From the NCBI GenBank assembly GCA_029866155.1, contig JARWZW010000018.1, positions 31,594 through 95,593 of the forward strand: a DNA stretch of 64,000 nucleotides. The letters are read 5' to 3'. How positions within the stretch are numbered: position 1 is the first letter of the stretch; each line of letters starts with the position of its first letter. The position numbers were made by a program, and so were the translations under genes. Below are positions 1 to 8,943 of the stretch, piece after piece. The notes beneath the pieces are model-generated. The model was not told the origin of the DNA and did not search any database. It saw nothing but the letters and a program-made list of their open reading frames with translations. Origin of the DNA: Caulobacter sp. GTDB taxonomy: Bacteria; Pseudomonadota; Alphaproteobacteria; Caulobacterales; Caulobacteraceae.

Positions 1-210
1 GATTTCCTCGCAGGTTCCAATCTCCAGGCGGCCGGACTGATCGCGGCAGACTGCGGAAAGGCGGCTCTCCTGGCCAACAAGACAGCCTGCGCGGTGGCGT
101 CCGAGTTTGGTCTGCGCTGGGCCATCTTCATCGGTCTGTTCGGTTATCTCTGGGCTGGCGTTCACTTCCTGCTGGCCTGGCGGACGCTGCGCCGCGACTG
201 GGTGGGTTGA
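1..210 (+). CDS. MFS transporter, C-terminal fragment (partial)
   Basis: Frame 1 is open from the first base of the window to a TGA at 208-210 and gives the last 69 residues of a protein that begins upstream. The visible part holds one hydrophobic helix (LRWAIFIGLFGYLWAGVHFLLAW) and ends in a short basic cytoplasmic tail (RTLRRDW). This pattern resembles the end of spinster-type major facilitator transporters. That family assignment is by eye. The fragment is too short to infer a substrate. Confidence 0.55.
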   Translation, partial: DFLAGSNLQAAGLIAADCGKAALLANKTACAVASEFGLRWAIFIGLFGYLWAGVHFLLAWRTLRRDWVG

Positions 211-250
211 AGCGGTTGACAGCAGCATGCCCGGCAGCCACTAGCCGGGC

Positions 251-1561
251 ATGATTTCTCGTTACGCACGCCCCGAGGCAGCGGCCATCTGGTCGCCGCA
301 GACCCGCTATCAGATCTGGTTCGAGATCGAAGCCCACGCCGCCGACGCAATGGCGCAACTCGGGGTCATCCCCGAGGAGGCCGCCAGGGCCATCTGGGCC
401 GGAGGCAAGGATGTCGTCTGGGACGCGGACCGTATTGACGAGATCGAGCGGGTCACCAAGCACGATGTCATCGCCTTCCTGACCCATGTGTCTGAAGTGG
501 TCGGGCCGGAGGCGCGGTTCCTGCACCAGGGAATGACCAGTTCGGACGTTCTGGACACCTGCCTGGCGGTCCAGATGTCCCGCGCCACCGACCTGCTCAT
601 CGAGGACGTGGACATGGTGCTGGCCGCCCTTCGCAGGCGGGCCCTCGAACACAGGTTCACCCCCTGCACCGGGCGCAGCCATGGTATCCATGCAGAGCCT
701 ACGACCTTCGGCCTGAAGCTGGCCGGCCACTATGCCGAGTTTCAGCGGGCCAAGGAGCGTCTCGCCATGGCCAGGTTCGAAATCGCCACCTGCGCCATTT
801 CCGGCGCAGTGGGCACCTTTGCGAATGTCGACCCCCGGGTCGAGGCCCATGTGGCCCAGAAGCTGGGCCTGACCATCGAGCCCGTCTCCACGCAGGTCAT
901 TCCCCGCGACCGGCACGCTGCCTGGTTCGCCGCCCTGGCGGTCGTTGCATCCTCGATCGAACGGCTGGCGGTCGAAATCCGACACCTGCAGCGCACCGAG
1001 GTCCTCGAGGCGGAAGAGCCCTTCGACCCAGGCCAGAAGGGCAGTTCGGCCATGCCCCACAAGCGTAACCCGATCCTGACAGAGAACCTGACCGGCCTGG
1101 CCCGCCTGGTGCGGTCGGCGGTTGTACCGGCCCTCGAGAATGTTGCTCTCTGGCATGAGCGCGACATCAGCCATTCCGCTGTTGAACGGGGAATCGGACC
1201 TGACGCCTCGATCCATCTGGACTTCGCCCTGCGCCGGTTGGCCAGCGTGATGGAGCGCCTGGTGATCTATCCCGAGAACATGGAACGCAACCTCGACCGC
1301 CTTGGCGGACTGGTTCATTCCCAGAGGGTGATGCTGGCCCTGACCCAGAACAATGTGTCGCGCGAGGATGCCTATGCGGCGGTCCAGGGCAACGCCATGA
1401 AGGTCTGGCGCGGCGAGGGCCGGTTCCTCGAGTTCCTCAAGGCCGATCCGGTCGTGTCCGGCGCCATCAGCGATGCGGAACTCGAGGCCCTTTTCGACCT
1501 CGGCTACCATTTCAAGCATGTCGACACGATCTTTGCCCGTGTCTTCGGGGACGGAGTCTGA
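251..1561 (+). CDS. purB: Adenylosuccinate lyase
   Basis: PurB splits succinyl-AICAR to AICAR and adenylosuccinate to AMP, both with release of fumarate, so it acts twice in purine synthesis. The 436-residue product has the usual family length. It carries the fumarase/aspartase signature GSSAMPHKRNP at about 264-274, TSSD at about 97-100 (substrate binding), and GRSHGIHAEP at about 141-150 with the family's conserved histidines. No strong ribosome binding site is visible before the ATG. The stop overlaps a likely CTG start of the next gene. It heads a region rich in pur genes, although a DUF1476 gene on the opposite strand separates it from purC. Confidence 0.97.
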   Translation: MISRYARPEAAAIWSPQTRYQIWFEIEAHAADAMAQLGVIPEEAARAIWAGGKDVVWDADRIDEIERVTKHDVIAFLTHVSEVVGPEARFLHQGMTSSDVLDTCLAVQMSRATDLLIEDVDMVLAALRRRALEHRFTPCTGRSHGIHAEPTTFGLKLAGHYAEFQRAKERLAMARFEIATCAISGAVGTFANVDPRVEAHVAQKLGLTIEPVSTQVIPRDRHAAWFAALAVVASSIERLAVEIRHLQRTEVLEAEEPFDPGQKGSSAMPHKRNPILTENLTGLARLVRSAVVPALENVALWHERDISHSAVERGIGPDASIHLDFALRRLASVMERLVIYPENMERNLDRLGGLVHSQRVMLALTQNNVSREDAYAAVQGNAMKVWRGEGRFLEFLKADPVVSGAISDAELEALFDLGYHFKHVDTIFARVFGDGV

Positions 1562-2064
1562 GCCCAAAATCCGGCCTGCCCGCGGTCGTCCGGCCTGACG
1601 CCCGTCTTCTGGTTCTGGGCAGCCTGCCAGGTGACGCCTCGATTGCGGCCGGACAGTACTACGCTCACCCCCGAAACAGTTTCTGGCGCCTGCTGGGGGA
1701 TGTCCTGGATATGGACCTGTCCGGAATGGGTTATCCGGACAGGCTGTCGGCCCTGGCTCAACGCAGGATCGGACTTTGGGATGTCCTGGCCCAGGCTGAA
1801 CGTCCTGGAAGCCTGGATGCAGGGATTCGCGACGCCCGGCCCAACGACCTGTCAGGCCTGGTGGCGAGCCTCCCGGATCTCAAGGCCGTCGCGTTCAATG
1901 GCGCATGGGCGGCCAGGGCAGGATTGAAGCAGTTGGCGTCTTTCGCGCCCGAGGTCGCGAGAATCAACCTGCCAAGTTCCAGCCCGGCTCATACACAGGC
2001 CTACGCTGACAAGCTTGCGTCCTGGCAGGCCTTGCGGCCGCCATTGGGGGCAGGTTCAGACTGA
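1558..2064 (+). CDS. DNA-deoxyinosine glycosylase-like protein (probable CTG start)
   Basis: The ORF track shows only the part from ATG 1711 (117 aa). The same frame is open further upstream and encodes a conserved-looking N-terminus: VLGSLPGDASIAAGQYYAHP, followed by NSFWRL. This is typical of hypoxanthine/deoxyinosine DNA glycosylases of the uracil-DNA glycosylase superfamily, which remove deaminated adenine. I found no in-frame ATG, GTG or TTG that includes this part. A CTG at 1558 overlaps the purB TGA as CTGA, with a GGGGAC purine stretch a few bases upstream, and gives 168 residues beginning MSPKSGLP. The function is inferred from motifs and the start codon is inferred. Confidence 0.72.
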   Translation: MSPKSGLPAVVRPDARLLVLGSLPGDASIAAGQYYAHPRNSFWRLLGDVLDMDLSGMGYPDRLSALAQRRIGLWDVLAQAERPGSLDAGIRDARPNDLSGLVASLPDLKAVAFNGAWAARAGLKQLASFAPEVARINLPSSSPAHTQAYADKLASWQALRPPLGAGSD

Positions 2065-2099
2065 ACAGTCGCCGGCCTGGCGGCCAGCGATCCGAACGA

Positions 2100-2417
2100 T
2101 CAGCCGACGGAGCGGATCTGCTCGCGGGCCTGGGCGAGCAGTTCGTCCATCTTCATGCGAACCTCACCTTCGGTGGTCTCCATGCCCGATCCCTTCAGAT
2201 CGCCATAGACCTTGCGGAGCACATCATCATCGCCGGGCTGGTCGAAATCCGACTTGACCACCGCCCGGACGTATTCGTCGACCGACTCCAGGCCCATCTT
2301 GGCGGCCGCCCACTCGCCCAGCAGGCGGTTCCGACGTGCCGAGGCCTTGAATTCCTGGTCGGCGTCCAGAGCGAACTTCTTTTCGAAGCCCTTTTCGCGT
2401 TCGTCGAAGGTGGTCAT
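2100..2417 (-). CDS. DUF1476 family protein (F1-ATPase zeta-type inhibitor)
   Basis: A small soluble 105-residue protein starting MTTFDEREKGFEKKFALD, the hallmark N-terminus of DUF1476. Members in alphaproteobacteria include the zeta subunit, which inhibits ATP hydrolysis by F1Fo-ATP synthase (shown in Paracoccus). The internal LLGEWAAAKMGL and the acidic/basic helical C-terminus fit the four-helix fold. The ORF track begins much further upstream at 2777, but that part is antisense to the NTF2-like gene, and the conserved start is the ATG at 2417. It faces the glycosylase gene convergently. Confidence 0.88.
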   Translation of the reverse strand: MTTFDEREKGFEKKFALDADQEFKASARRNRLLGEWAAAKMGLESVDEYVRAVVKSDFDQPGDDDVLRKVYGDLKGSGMETTEGEVRMKMDELLAQAREQIRSVG

Positions 2418-2489
2418 AGGTTTTCCAACTTGCTTAGGGCCGCTGAATAGCGCGCGGCGGCTCACCCCGCAATGATAACCGGAGCCAAG

Positions 2490-2927
2490 ATGGTCAATGA
2501 GGATGCCGCAATCGGCGCCGTGATCGACGCCCTGTACGCGATGGTGTCCGGCCCGGCCGGGCCAAGGGACTGGTCCGGGCAACTGGACGTATTCCATCCG
2601 GAGGCCCGACAGATCCGCACAGGCCAGGACTCCGGCGGCGACGCCTGGATGACCCTGATGGATCCGGAAGACTATCGAAGGGATACAGCGGCCTTCTTCG
2701 AGGCGAACGGGTTCTTCGAGATCGAGACCGGCCGCCGCATCGACCGGTTCGGAAACATTGCCCATGTCTGGAGCCAATACGAGGCCAGGTTGGCGGCAGA
2801 CGACCCTATCCCCGAGCGGCGCGGGATAAATTCGATCCAGCTCTTCCGGGATTCCGGTGGCCGCTGGAGGGTCGTTGCGATGATCTGGGACAACGAGCGG
2901 CCCGGCCTCGAACTACCGCCGATCTGA
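2490..2927 (+). CDS. SnoaL/NTF2-like domain protein
   Basis: A 145-residue protein of the NTF2-like (SnoaL/DUF4440) alpha+beta fold. N-terminal helices (AAIGAVIDALYAMV) are followed by strands such as NIAHVWSQYEA, SIQLFRDSGGRWRVVAMIWD at the end. Members of this fold act as small isomerases or hydrolases or only bind small molecules, so no substrate can be named. I prefer ATG 2490 over ATG 2472 because GGAG lies five bases ahead of it. It diverges from the DUF1476 gene, and the 72 bp between them should contain both promoters. Confidence 0.75.
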   Translation: MVNEDAAIGAVIDALYAMVSGPAGPRDWSGQLDVFHPEARQIRTGQDSGGDAWMTLMDPEDYRRDTAAFFEANGFFEIETGRRIDRFGNIAHVWSQYEARLAADDPIPERRGINSIQLFRDSGGRWRVVAMIWDNERPGLELPPI

Positions 2928-3000
2928 CGGGTTTGCGCCGGTGACTGCCTTGCGGTAATTTCCCGCCTGACCAAGTTCAACAGCGGCCGTGAGTCGGATC

Positions 3001-3031
3001 CGCGCGCTGGCCCCGCCTGCGCGCGATTTTT
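3001..3031 (+). terminator. Intrinsic terminator-like hairpin in the purC leader
   Basis: CGCGCGC (3001-3007) and GCGCGCG (3019-3025) form a perfect 7-bp GC stem with an 11-nt loop. It is followed by A and five T (3027-3031). It ends 34 bp before the purC ATG. It could end transcription of the upstream NTF2-like gene or act as an attenuator for purC. No promoter is obvious between it and purC. Confidence 0.6.
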
Positions 3032-3065
3032 GTTCCCCTCTAAGCCGCCCCCCCCGGGGAGACAC

Positions 3066-3824
3066 ATGACCAGCCGCCGCAAGAAGATCTACGAAGGCAA
3101 GGCGAAGATCCTTTACGAAGGACCCGAGCCCGGCACCTTGATCCAGTATTTCAAGGACGACGCCACGGCCTTCAACGCCCAGAAAAAGGCCGTGCTGGAA
3201 GGCAAGGGCGTCATCAACAATCGCATCAGCGAATTCGTCATGACCCGCCTGACCTCCATAGGCGTCGCGAACCACTTCATTCGCCGCCTGAACCTGCGCG
3301 AACAGCTGATCAAGGAAGTCGAGATCATCCCTCTGGAGGTGATCTGTCGCAATATCGCCGCCGGAAGCCTGTCGACGCGCCTCGGCCTGGAAGAGGGCAC
3401 GCCCCTGCCCCGGTCGATCATCGAGTTCTGCCTGAAGGATGACAAGCTGGGCGATCCCATGGTCGCAGAAGAGCACATCACGGCCTTCAACTGGGCGACC
3501 ACCCAGGAGATCGATGACATCATGGCCATGACCCTGCGGATCAACGACTTCCTGACCGGGATGTTCGGGGCCGTCGGAATCACCCTTGTCGATTTCAAGA
3601 TCGAGTTCGGCCGCCTCTGGGAAGGTGACTTCGCCCGTGTCGTCCTGGCCGATGAAATCAGTCCAGACAGCTGCCGCCTGTGGGACTCGACGACCAATGA
3701 AAAACTCGACAAGGACCGTTTCCGGCGGGACCTGGGCGACGTCATTGAAAGCTATACCGAGGTTGCCAGGCGCCTCGGGATCATGAAGGAAATGCCCACT
3801 GTCATTCAGGGAGGCCTCCACTAG
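3066..3824 (+). CDS. purC: Phosphoribosylaminoimidazole-succinocarboxamide synthase (SAICAR synthetase)
   Basis: PurC ligates aspartate to CAIR using ATP, the step just before PurB's first reaction. The 252-residue protein begins [20 protein letters not shown], the usual PurC N-terminus with the KIYEGKAK nucleotide-binding strand. It also has [29 protein letters not shown] and VDFKIEFGR, all conserved. The ORF track starts at 3030, but ATG 3066 follows a GGGGAGA purine run and matches the family start. Its TAG shares one base with the GTG start of purS, so the two are translationally linked. Confidence 0.96.
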   Translation: MTSRRKKIYEGKAKILYEGPEPGTLIQYFKDDATAFNAQKKAVLEGKGVINNRISEFVMTRLTSIGVANHFIRRLNLREQLIKEVEIIPLEVICRNIAAGSLSTRLGLEEGTPLPRSIIEFCLKDDKLGDPMVAEEHITAFNWATTQEIDDIMAMTLRINDFLTGMFGAVGITLVDFKIEFGRLWEGDFARVVLADEISPDSCRLWDSTTNEKLDKDRFRRDLGDVIESYTEVARRLGIMKEMPTVIQGGLH

Positions 3825-4063
3825 TGAAGGCGATTGTCCACGTTTTTCTGAAGCCCGGCGTCCTGGACGTCCAGGGCAAGGCCGTCGAGAACGCCCTTCA
3901 CGGGCTGGGTTGGGCCGAGGTCAAGGACGTCCGCGTTGGACGGGTCCTTGAGTTTGACCTTGGCGGAGACGCCGAGGGCGCTGAAGCCCGGGTAAAGGCG
4001 ATGTGCGACAAGCTCCTCGCCAACACCGTGATCGAAAGCTACCGCGTGGAAATCGCCTCCTAG
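3824..4063 (+). CDS. purS: Phosphoribosylformylglycinamidine synthase subunit PurS
   Basis: A 79-residue small subunit that bridges PurQ and PurL in the three-component FGAM synthase. The sequence KAIVHVFLKPGVLDVQGKAV and the closing IESYRVEI are typical of PurS. The GTG start uses the last base of the purC stop (TAGTG). Its presence agrees with the short (737-residue) PurL downstream, since organisms with large PurL lack PurS. Confidence 0.95.
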   Translation: MKAIVHVFLKPGVLDVQGKAVENALHGLGWAEVKDVRVGRVLEFDLGGDAEGAEARVKAMCDKLLANTVIESYRVEIAS

Positions 4064-4143
4064 CCAAACCTCGACCCATGGGGCGCAGGGGACTGGAAGA
4101 CCACTTAAAGCTGTGATAACGTCCCTCTTCTCAGGAGGATGGC

Positions 4144-4842
4144 ATGACAGTCTTCGAGATTCAGAAAGCCCTTGCCGTGCGCGGCTTTGACCCGGGCGCC
4201 ATTGATGGCGTCTGGGGCCGCAGGACCAGCGCGGCCGTCCGCGCCTTCCAGACCAGACACCGGGTGCAGGTAGATGGAATCGTCGGTCAGCAAACCCGGA
4301 GGGTGTTGTTCGGCAATATTCCCCCGGACTCGAACCCGCTCGATGACGTTGCGTTGGTCTGGTTTCAGGAAGCCTGGCGATTGCTGGGCGTCGCCGAGCG
4401 ACCCGGGGTCGGATCAAATCCGGACATCCTTCAATGGGCCTCCAACCTGGGCATCCCCTACCATGACGACGATGTCGCCTGGTGCGGCCTCTTCGTCGCC
4501 CATTGCATCGGCTCAACCCTTACCCAGGAACCCTTGCCGACCAACCCACTTGGCGCCCGGGCCTGGGAGCGGTTTGGCGCGCCCTGCAGCAGCCAGGCCG
4601 GCGCCATCACCGTTTTCTGGCGGGAATCCCCGACCGGTTGGAAGGGCCATGTCGGACTCTATGCGGGCGAAGATGACCTCGCCATTCATGTCCTGGGCGG
4701 CAACCAGTCCAACAGGGTCAGTGTTGCTCGAGTGGCCAGGAGCCGCCTGCTTGGGTGTCGCTGGCCCGCGACTGCCCCGATGGGGACAGGCGGGCCGGTC
4801 AGGGTCAATACAGATGGAAGTCTGTCTCACAACGAGGCCTGA
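4144..4842 (+). CDS. Peptidoglycan-binding and NlpC/P60-like (TIGR02594-type) cell-wall hydrolase
   Basis: The 232-residue product has an N-terminal peptidoglycan-binding domain at about 3-60 (IQKALAVRGFDPGAIDGVWG, then AVRAFQTRHRVQVDGIVG). It is followed by a cysteine-peptidase-like domain at about 75-215 of the TIGR02594 type. Candidate catalytic residues are the Cys in VAWCGLFVAHC and the His in GHVGLYAGE. Such proteins cut peptidoglycan peptides and are often phage endolysins or their domesticated copies. No signal peptide is present, as in holin-dependent lysins. A strong AGGAGG site precedes the ATG. It sits between purS and purQ on the same strand, which is unusual. Confidence 0.8.
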   Translation: MTVFEIQKALAVRGFDPGAIDGVWGRRTSAAVRAFQTRHRVQVDGIVGQQTRRVLFGNIPPDSNPLDDVALVWFQEAWRLLGVAERPGVGSNPDILQWASNLGIPYHDDDVAWCGLFVAHCIGSTLTQEPLPTNPLGARAWERFGAPCSSQAGAITVFWRESPTGWKGHVGLYAGEDDLAIHVLGGNQSNRVSVARVARSRLLGCRWPATAPMGTGGPVRVNTDGSLSHNEA

Positions 4843-4893
4843 AGTCATTCCGACCTCTCGCAGAGGTGGGAAGACTCTGGTAAGCCCCGGCCC

Positions 4894-5556
4894 ATGAAAG
4901 CCGCCGTCATCGTCTTCCCAGGTTCCAACTGCGACCGGGACTGCAAGGTCGCCATCGAACGCTCTACCGGCGCTTCGGTCGATATGGTCTGGCATGGCGA
5001 CAGTGATCTGCCCCAGGGCCTGGACCTGATTGTCCTCCCGGGCGGGTTTTCCTATGGCGACTACCTGCGCTGCGGCGCCATGGCGTCGCTTTCCCCCGTC
5101 ATGACGGCGGTCAAGGCCGCTGCCCTTCGAGGCGTTGCGACAGTCGGCATCTGCAACGGGTTTCAGGTCCTGTGCGAGGCCGGCATGCTGCCGGGAGCGC
5201 TGCTGCGCAATGCCGGCCTGAAATATGTTTGCAAGACTGTCGATCTCGAAATCGTAAACGGCCAGACCCGGTTTACCGCCGCCTATCAGGGCCGCCGAAG
5301 CGCTGTGATGACCGTCGGCAATGGCGAGGGAAACTACTTTGCTGACGAGGTAACACTCGACCGTCTTGAAGGCGAAGGCCTAGTGACGTTCCGTTATCGC
5401 GACAACCCCAACGGCTCTGCCCGCAATATCGCCGGCATTGTGAACGAGTCGGGCAACGTGCTGGGATTGATGCCGCATCCCGATCGGTCCTTCGAAGAAG
5501 AACTGGGGTCAGCCGACGGCGCCCTGCTGTTCCAGAGCGCCCTGGCCAGCGCCTGA
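4894..5556 (+). CDS. purQ: Phosphoribosylformylglycinamidine synthase subunit PurQ (glutaminase)
   Basis: A class I glutamine amidotransferase that supplies ammonia to PurL. The 220-residue protein starts [17 protein letters not shown] and has the FSYGDYLR segment. It carries the nucleophile elbow [10 protein letters not shown] (Cys about 87) and the C-terminal [13 protein letters not shown], with the catalytic His and Glu. Length and motifs are standard. It follows the endolysin-like gene by 51 bp and probably belongs to one transcript with purS and purL. Confidence 0.96.
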   Translation: MKAAVIVFPGSNCDRDCKVAIERSTGASVDMVWHGDSDLPQGLDLIVLPGGFSYGDYLRCGAMASLSPVMTAVKAAALRGVATVGICNGFQVLCEAGMLPGALLRNAGLKYVCKTVDLEIVNGQTRFTAAYQGRRSAVMTVGNGEGNYFADEVTLDRLEGEGLVTFRYRDNPNGSARNIAGIVNESGNVLGLMPHPDRSFEEELGSADGALLFQSALASA

Positions 5557-5623
5557 AGGGAAACCGCTTGGCGAAGCCATGGGGAGCGTCCACCCTGCCG
5601 GGGAACCCAGCGGAAGGACGCCG

Positions 5624-6154
5624 ATGGTCATCGATCAGATTCATGGAAGCCTGGCGGCCAACGCCTGTGCCGGCCTTCTTGTGCTGGCATGGCTGATCGT
5701 CGCCTTTCGCACCAGGCCAGGCCTGGTCGGGTTGCTGGTGGGCTTGGCCCATCTGACCCTCGCAGGGTTGATAGTGCGCGAACCGCTCCGCGCCTTGATC
5801 GATCCGCCCTATGGTCCGTTTGTACTGGGGATGATCTCTGTTTCGGGCAGCAGCGCGATTACCGCGGCCGCTGCGATTGTCGCGACAGCAGCCGTCGGCG
5901 CCTTCAGCGCTCTGCATCGATCGCGTGAGGCCATGCTGCTGACCTTGGCCAGCAGCCTGCTGTTTCTGGGGGTTCTGGGCTGGCCATGGGTCCATGCGCT
6001 GATGGGCGGCATCCAGGTCGATTTGCAGCTGGGCGATAGCCTTGTGATTCCCGTCGGCCTGGCCTCCGCCGCCGGCTTTGCGGTCACCGCTGCGCCCTTC
6101 CTGCTGGGCGCTGTCTGGGCCGCAGTTCGCACCCTGCGGGCCCCGCCCGCCTAA
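5624..6154 (+). CDS. Conserved-looking integral membrane protein of unknown function
   Basis: A 176-residue hydrophobic protein with about five predicted membrane segments, for example ACAGLLVLAWLIVAF, LVGLLVGLAHLTLAGLIV, ITAAAAIVATAAVGAF and FAVTAAPFLLGAVWAAV. The ORF track begins at 5579, but ATG 5624 has GGAAGGA five bases upstream and is preferred. No family is recognised and no catalytic residues stand out. It lies between purQ and purL in the same direction, so it may be co-transcribed with them without belonging to purine synthesis. Confidence 0.65.
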   Translation: MVIDQIHGSLAANACAGLLVLAWLIVAFRTRPGLVGLLVGLAHLTLAGLIVREPLRALIDPPYGPFVLGMISVSGSSAITAAAAIVATAAVGAFSALHRSREAMLLTLASSLLFLGVLGWPWVHALMGGIQVDLQLGDSLVIPVGLASAAGFAVTAAPFLLGAVWAAVRTLRAPPA

Positions 6155-6199
6155 AAGCCCCGGTTCACAGGACCCTCGACGCGCACTAGAACCCTCTGC

Positions 6200-8413
6200 A
6201 TGAGCGCCCCTGCCCCCTCCGAAAAAACCATCGCCCAGTCAGCTGCCGAGTTTGGCCTGAAGCCGGAAGAATACGCCGTCATTCTCGACCGCCTCGGCCG
6301 GGAGCCCAACCTCGTGGAGCTTGGCGTCTTTTCGGTCATGTGGTCAGAGCACTGCAGCTACAAGTCCAGCCGAAAGCACCTGGGCAAGTTCCCCACCACG
6401 GGCCCCCGCGTGATCTGCGGCCCGGGCGAGAACGCCGGGGTGATCGACATCGGCGATGGCCAGGCCTGCATCTTCAAGATGGAGAGCCACAACCACCCTA
6501 GCTACATCGAACCGTACCAGGGGGCCGCCACCGGCGTCGGCGGCATCATGCGGGACGTCTTCACCATGGGCGCCCGCCCTATCGCCCTGCTCAACGCCCT
6601 GCGGTTCGGCGATCCATCGCACCCCAAGACCCGTCGCCTTGTCGAGGGCGTGGTGGCCGGGATTGCCGGCTATGGTAATTGCGTGGGGGTTCCGACCGTC
6701 GCTGGTGAGACCAACTTTCATCGCGGCTATGACGGAAACATCCTCGTCAACGCCATGTGCGTGGGCCTGGCGGACGCAGACAAGATCTTCTACTCGGCCG
6801 CACCGGCTGCTGGCCTGCCCGTCGTCTATTTTGGCTCCAAGACAGGCCGCGACGGCATCCATGGTGCGACCATGGCCAGCGCCGAATTCGACGAAGACAG
6901 CGACGAAAAGCGGCCAACCGTCCAGGTGGGCGACCCCTTCGCCGAAAAGCTGCTTATCGAGGCCACCCTGGAACTGATGGCCACCGGCGCAGTTGCAGCC
7001 ATCCAAGACATGGGCGCGGCGGGCCTGACGTCATCTTCGGTCGAAATGGCCGGCAAGGGCAGCGTTGGTATCGAACTTGACCTCGACATGGTGCCGCAGC
7101 GCGAAGTGGGCATGACCGCTTACGAAATGATGTTGTCCGAAAGCCAGGAACGGATGCTGGCCATCCTCAAGCCCGGCCGGGAACGGGAAGGCCATGCCAT
7201 TTTCGAGAAGTGGGGCCTGGACGCCGCCATCATCGGCTGGACCACCGATACCGGCCATATTGTCCTGAAGCACAGGGGCGAGGTGGTTTGCGATCTTCCC
7301 CTGGCGCCCCTGTCCGACGACGCCCCGCTTTATGACCGTCCATGGACAGAGCCGGCAAAACACCCCCCGATCGACCCGGCCAGCATTCCGGCCCCGGAAG
7401 ACTGGGAGGCAGCCATGCTCAAACTCATGGCCTGCCCGGACGTAGCGTCCAAGCGCTGGCTCTGGGAACAGTATGACCGTCACGTCATGGCAGACACCCT
7501 GGAAGACAGCGCTACGGGCGCAGACGCCGGGATCGTGCGGGTCCATGGCACACGCAAGGCCCTGGCGGTAACCAGCGACTGCACGCCGCGCTACGTGCAG
7601 AACGATCCCTACGAGGGCGGCAAGCAGGCCGTCGCAGAGGCCTGGCGAAACCTGACAGCTGTCGGCGCCGAACCCATCGCCATCACTGACAACCTGAACT
7701 TCGGCAATCCCGAGCGGCCCGCCATCATGGGCCAGATTGTCCGGGCGATCGACGGCATGGCCGAGGCCTGCCGAGCCCTCGATTTCCCGGTCGTGAGCGG
7801 TAATGTCAGCCTCTACAACGAGACCAATGGCGTCGCGATCCCGCCGACCCCCACCGTCGGGGCCGTGGGCCTCTTGACCGAATACGGGCTAAGGGCGGAT
7901 TTTTCGAGCATGCGGGCAGGCGACAGTCTTGTGATGCTCGGCGAAACACATGGGGCGCTCGGCGCCAGCCTCTATCTTCGCGAAATGCTAGGCCGTGAGG
8001 ACGGCGCTCCGCCGCCGGTCGACCTGGCCCTGGAGCGCAAGACAGGCGACTTCCTGCGAAGCCTAATCAACAGCCGCCAGTGCAAGGTCGTGCATGACCT
8101 GTCCGACGGGGGGCTGGCCATTGGCGTCGCTGAAATGGTTCTGGCCAGCGGCGTGGGCATGACCCTGGATCTCGGCGACCAGGCCCCATCGCCCGCTGTG
8201 CTGTTCGGTGAAGATCAGGCCCGATACCTTGTGGCCACCGACCAGCCGGCGGAACTGCTGCAAGCCGCCCGGGCGGCTGGTGTTCCCGCCCAGGTCGTCG
8301 GCAAGGCCGGCGGTGACACCCTGCTCGCCCCGGGGCTGTTCGCCATTCCCCTCGACCGTCTGCGGGCCGCGCACGAGGGATGGCTTCCGGCCTTCATGGG
8401 ATCGACGACATGA
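6200..8413 (+). CDS. purL: Phosphoribosylformylglycinamidine synthase subunit PurL
   Basis: The ATP-dependent synthase subunit converting FGAR and ammonia to FGAM. The 737-residue length matches the small PurL used with separate PurS and PurQ. Visible motifs include [37 protein letters not shown] with GVGG after it, DNLNFGNPE in the second AIRS-like half, and [16 protein letters not shown] near the C-terminus. The stop codon overlaps the ATG of a small lipoprotein gene (ATGA at 8410-8413). Confidence 0.97.
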   Translation: MSAPAPSEKTIAQSAAEFGLKPEEYAVILDRLGREPNLVELGVFSVMWSEHCSYKSSRKHLGKFPTTGPRVICGPGENAGVIDIGDGQACIFKMESHNHPSYIEPYQGAATGVGGIMRDVFTMGARPIALLNALRFGDPSHPKTRRLVEGVVAGIAGYGNCVGVPTVAGETNFHRGYDGNILVNAMCVGLADADKIFYSAAPAAGLPVVYFGSKTGRDGIHGATMASAEFDEDSDEKRPTVQVGDPFAEKLLIEATLELMATGAVAAIQDMGAAGLTSSSVEMAGKGSVGIELDLDMVPQREVGMTAYEMMLSESQERMLAILKPGREREGHAIFEKWGLDAAIIGWTTDTGHIVLKHRGEVVCDLPLAPLSDDAPLYDRPWTEPAKHPPIDPASIPAPEDWEAAMLKLMACPDVASKRWLWEQYDRHVMADTLEDSATGADAGIVRVHGTRKALAVTSDCTPRYVQNDPYEGGKQAVAEAWRNLTAVGAEPIAITDNLNFGNPERPAIMGQIVRAIDGMAEACRALDFPVVSGNVSLYNETNGVAIPPTPTVGAVGLLTEYGLRADFSSMRAGDSLVMLGETHGALGASLYLREMLGREDGAPPPVDLALERKTGDFLRSLINSRQCKVVHDLSDGGLAIGVAEMVLASGVGMTLDLGDQAPSPAVLFGEDQARYLVATDQPAELLQAARAAGVPAQVVGKAGGDTLLAPGLFAIPLDRLRAAHEGWLPAFMGSTT

Positions 8414-8796
8414 AAATCACCCCCCTGCTGGGCGCTCTGGCCCTGATGGCCGGTTGCGCCTCCGCCTCAGAGACAGCCGACACCGGGGCGACTGCGGCGG
8501 GATGCGATGTCACGGTCGCCTTCGGCAGTTACGCCATGGGTATCGACGGACAGGCTGCTGAGGACGTCGAGGCCTATGTTTCAGGACATCCGGCCCTGGT
8601 GACCGCCAGCCAATGGACCAGATGGGGACGCGAAGGTGAAAAGACCGCCTGCCTGACGACAGCATCACCGCAAGCGATCCGGACCGTTTTCAAGGCCCTG
8701 CGGGCTCTCCTGCCCGACGTCGCCCGGCGGGGACCGGTGACGCTTGAATCCCGACTGGGGCAACGCTTCCAGTCGAAGTCGCCCCTCAATCATTGA
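8410..8796 (+). CDS. Small putative lipoprotein
   Basis: The ATG overlaps the purL stop. The 128-residue product has a short lipoprotein signal, [15 protein letters not shown], with a lipobox ending in Cys at about 17. The mature part is short and soluble ([20 protein letters not shown] and [20 protein letters not shown]). I do not recognise a family. Translational coupling suggests it is made together with PurL, but the shared purpose is unclear. Two hairpins follow within 130 bp, so it is probably the last gene of the pur transcript. Confidence 0.7.
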   Translation: MKITPLLGALALMAGCASASETADTGATAAGCDVTVAFGSYAMGIDGQAAEDVEAYVSGHPALVTASQWTRWGREGEKTACLTTASPQAIRTVFKALRALLPDVARRGPVTLESRLGQRFQSKSPLNH

Positions 8797-8858
8797 AGGG
8801 CTGCGCCGTTTCGCGTCAGCGGAGGGGAAGTACTTTTTATGGACCTTGAGAAAAGCCA

Positions 8859-8884
8859 GATCAGGCGCAACGGTGCGCCTGATC
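8859..8884. terminator. First of two tandem hairpins between convergent genes
   Basis: GATCAGGCGC (8859-8868) and GCGCCTGATC (8875-8884) form a perfect 10-bp stem with loop AACGGT. It lies between the lipoprotein gene and the oppositely oriented pckG gene, so a bidirectional transcription end is likely. No T tract follows. Confidence 0.6.
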
Positions 8885-8895
8885 CCGAGACCGCG

Positions 8896-8922
8896 CCGGC
8901 CTGATCGGCAGGATCAGGCCGG
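8896..8922. terminator. Second tandem hairpin, sharing the GATCAGGC core
   Basis: CCGGCCTGATC (8896-8906) and GATCAGGCCGG (8912-8922) form a perfect 11-bp stem with a 5-nt loop. The GATCAGGC core is the same as in the hairpin just before it. It lies 21 bp beyond the pckG stop and may end that transcript. Confidence 0.6.
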
Positions 8923-8943
8923 GTTGGTCCGTTGCTTCGGTAA

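Noticed and set aside
128-1567. 479-residue minus-strand ORF opposite purB
   Set aside because: It lies wholly antisense to a clear purB, has no domain, and reflects the GC-rich third-position bias of the true gene.
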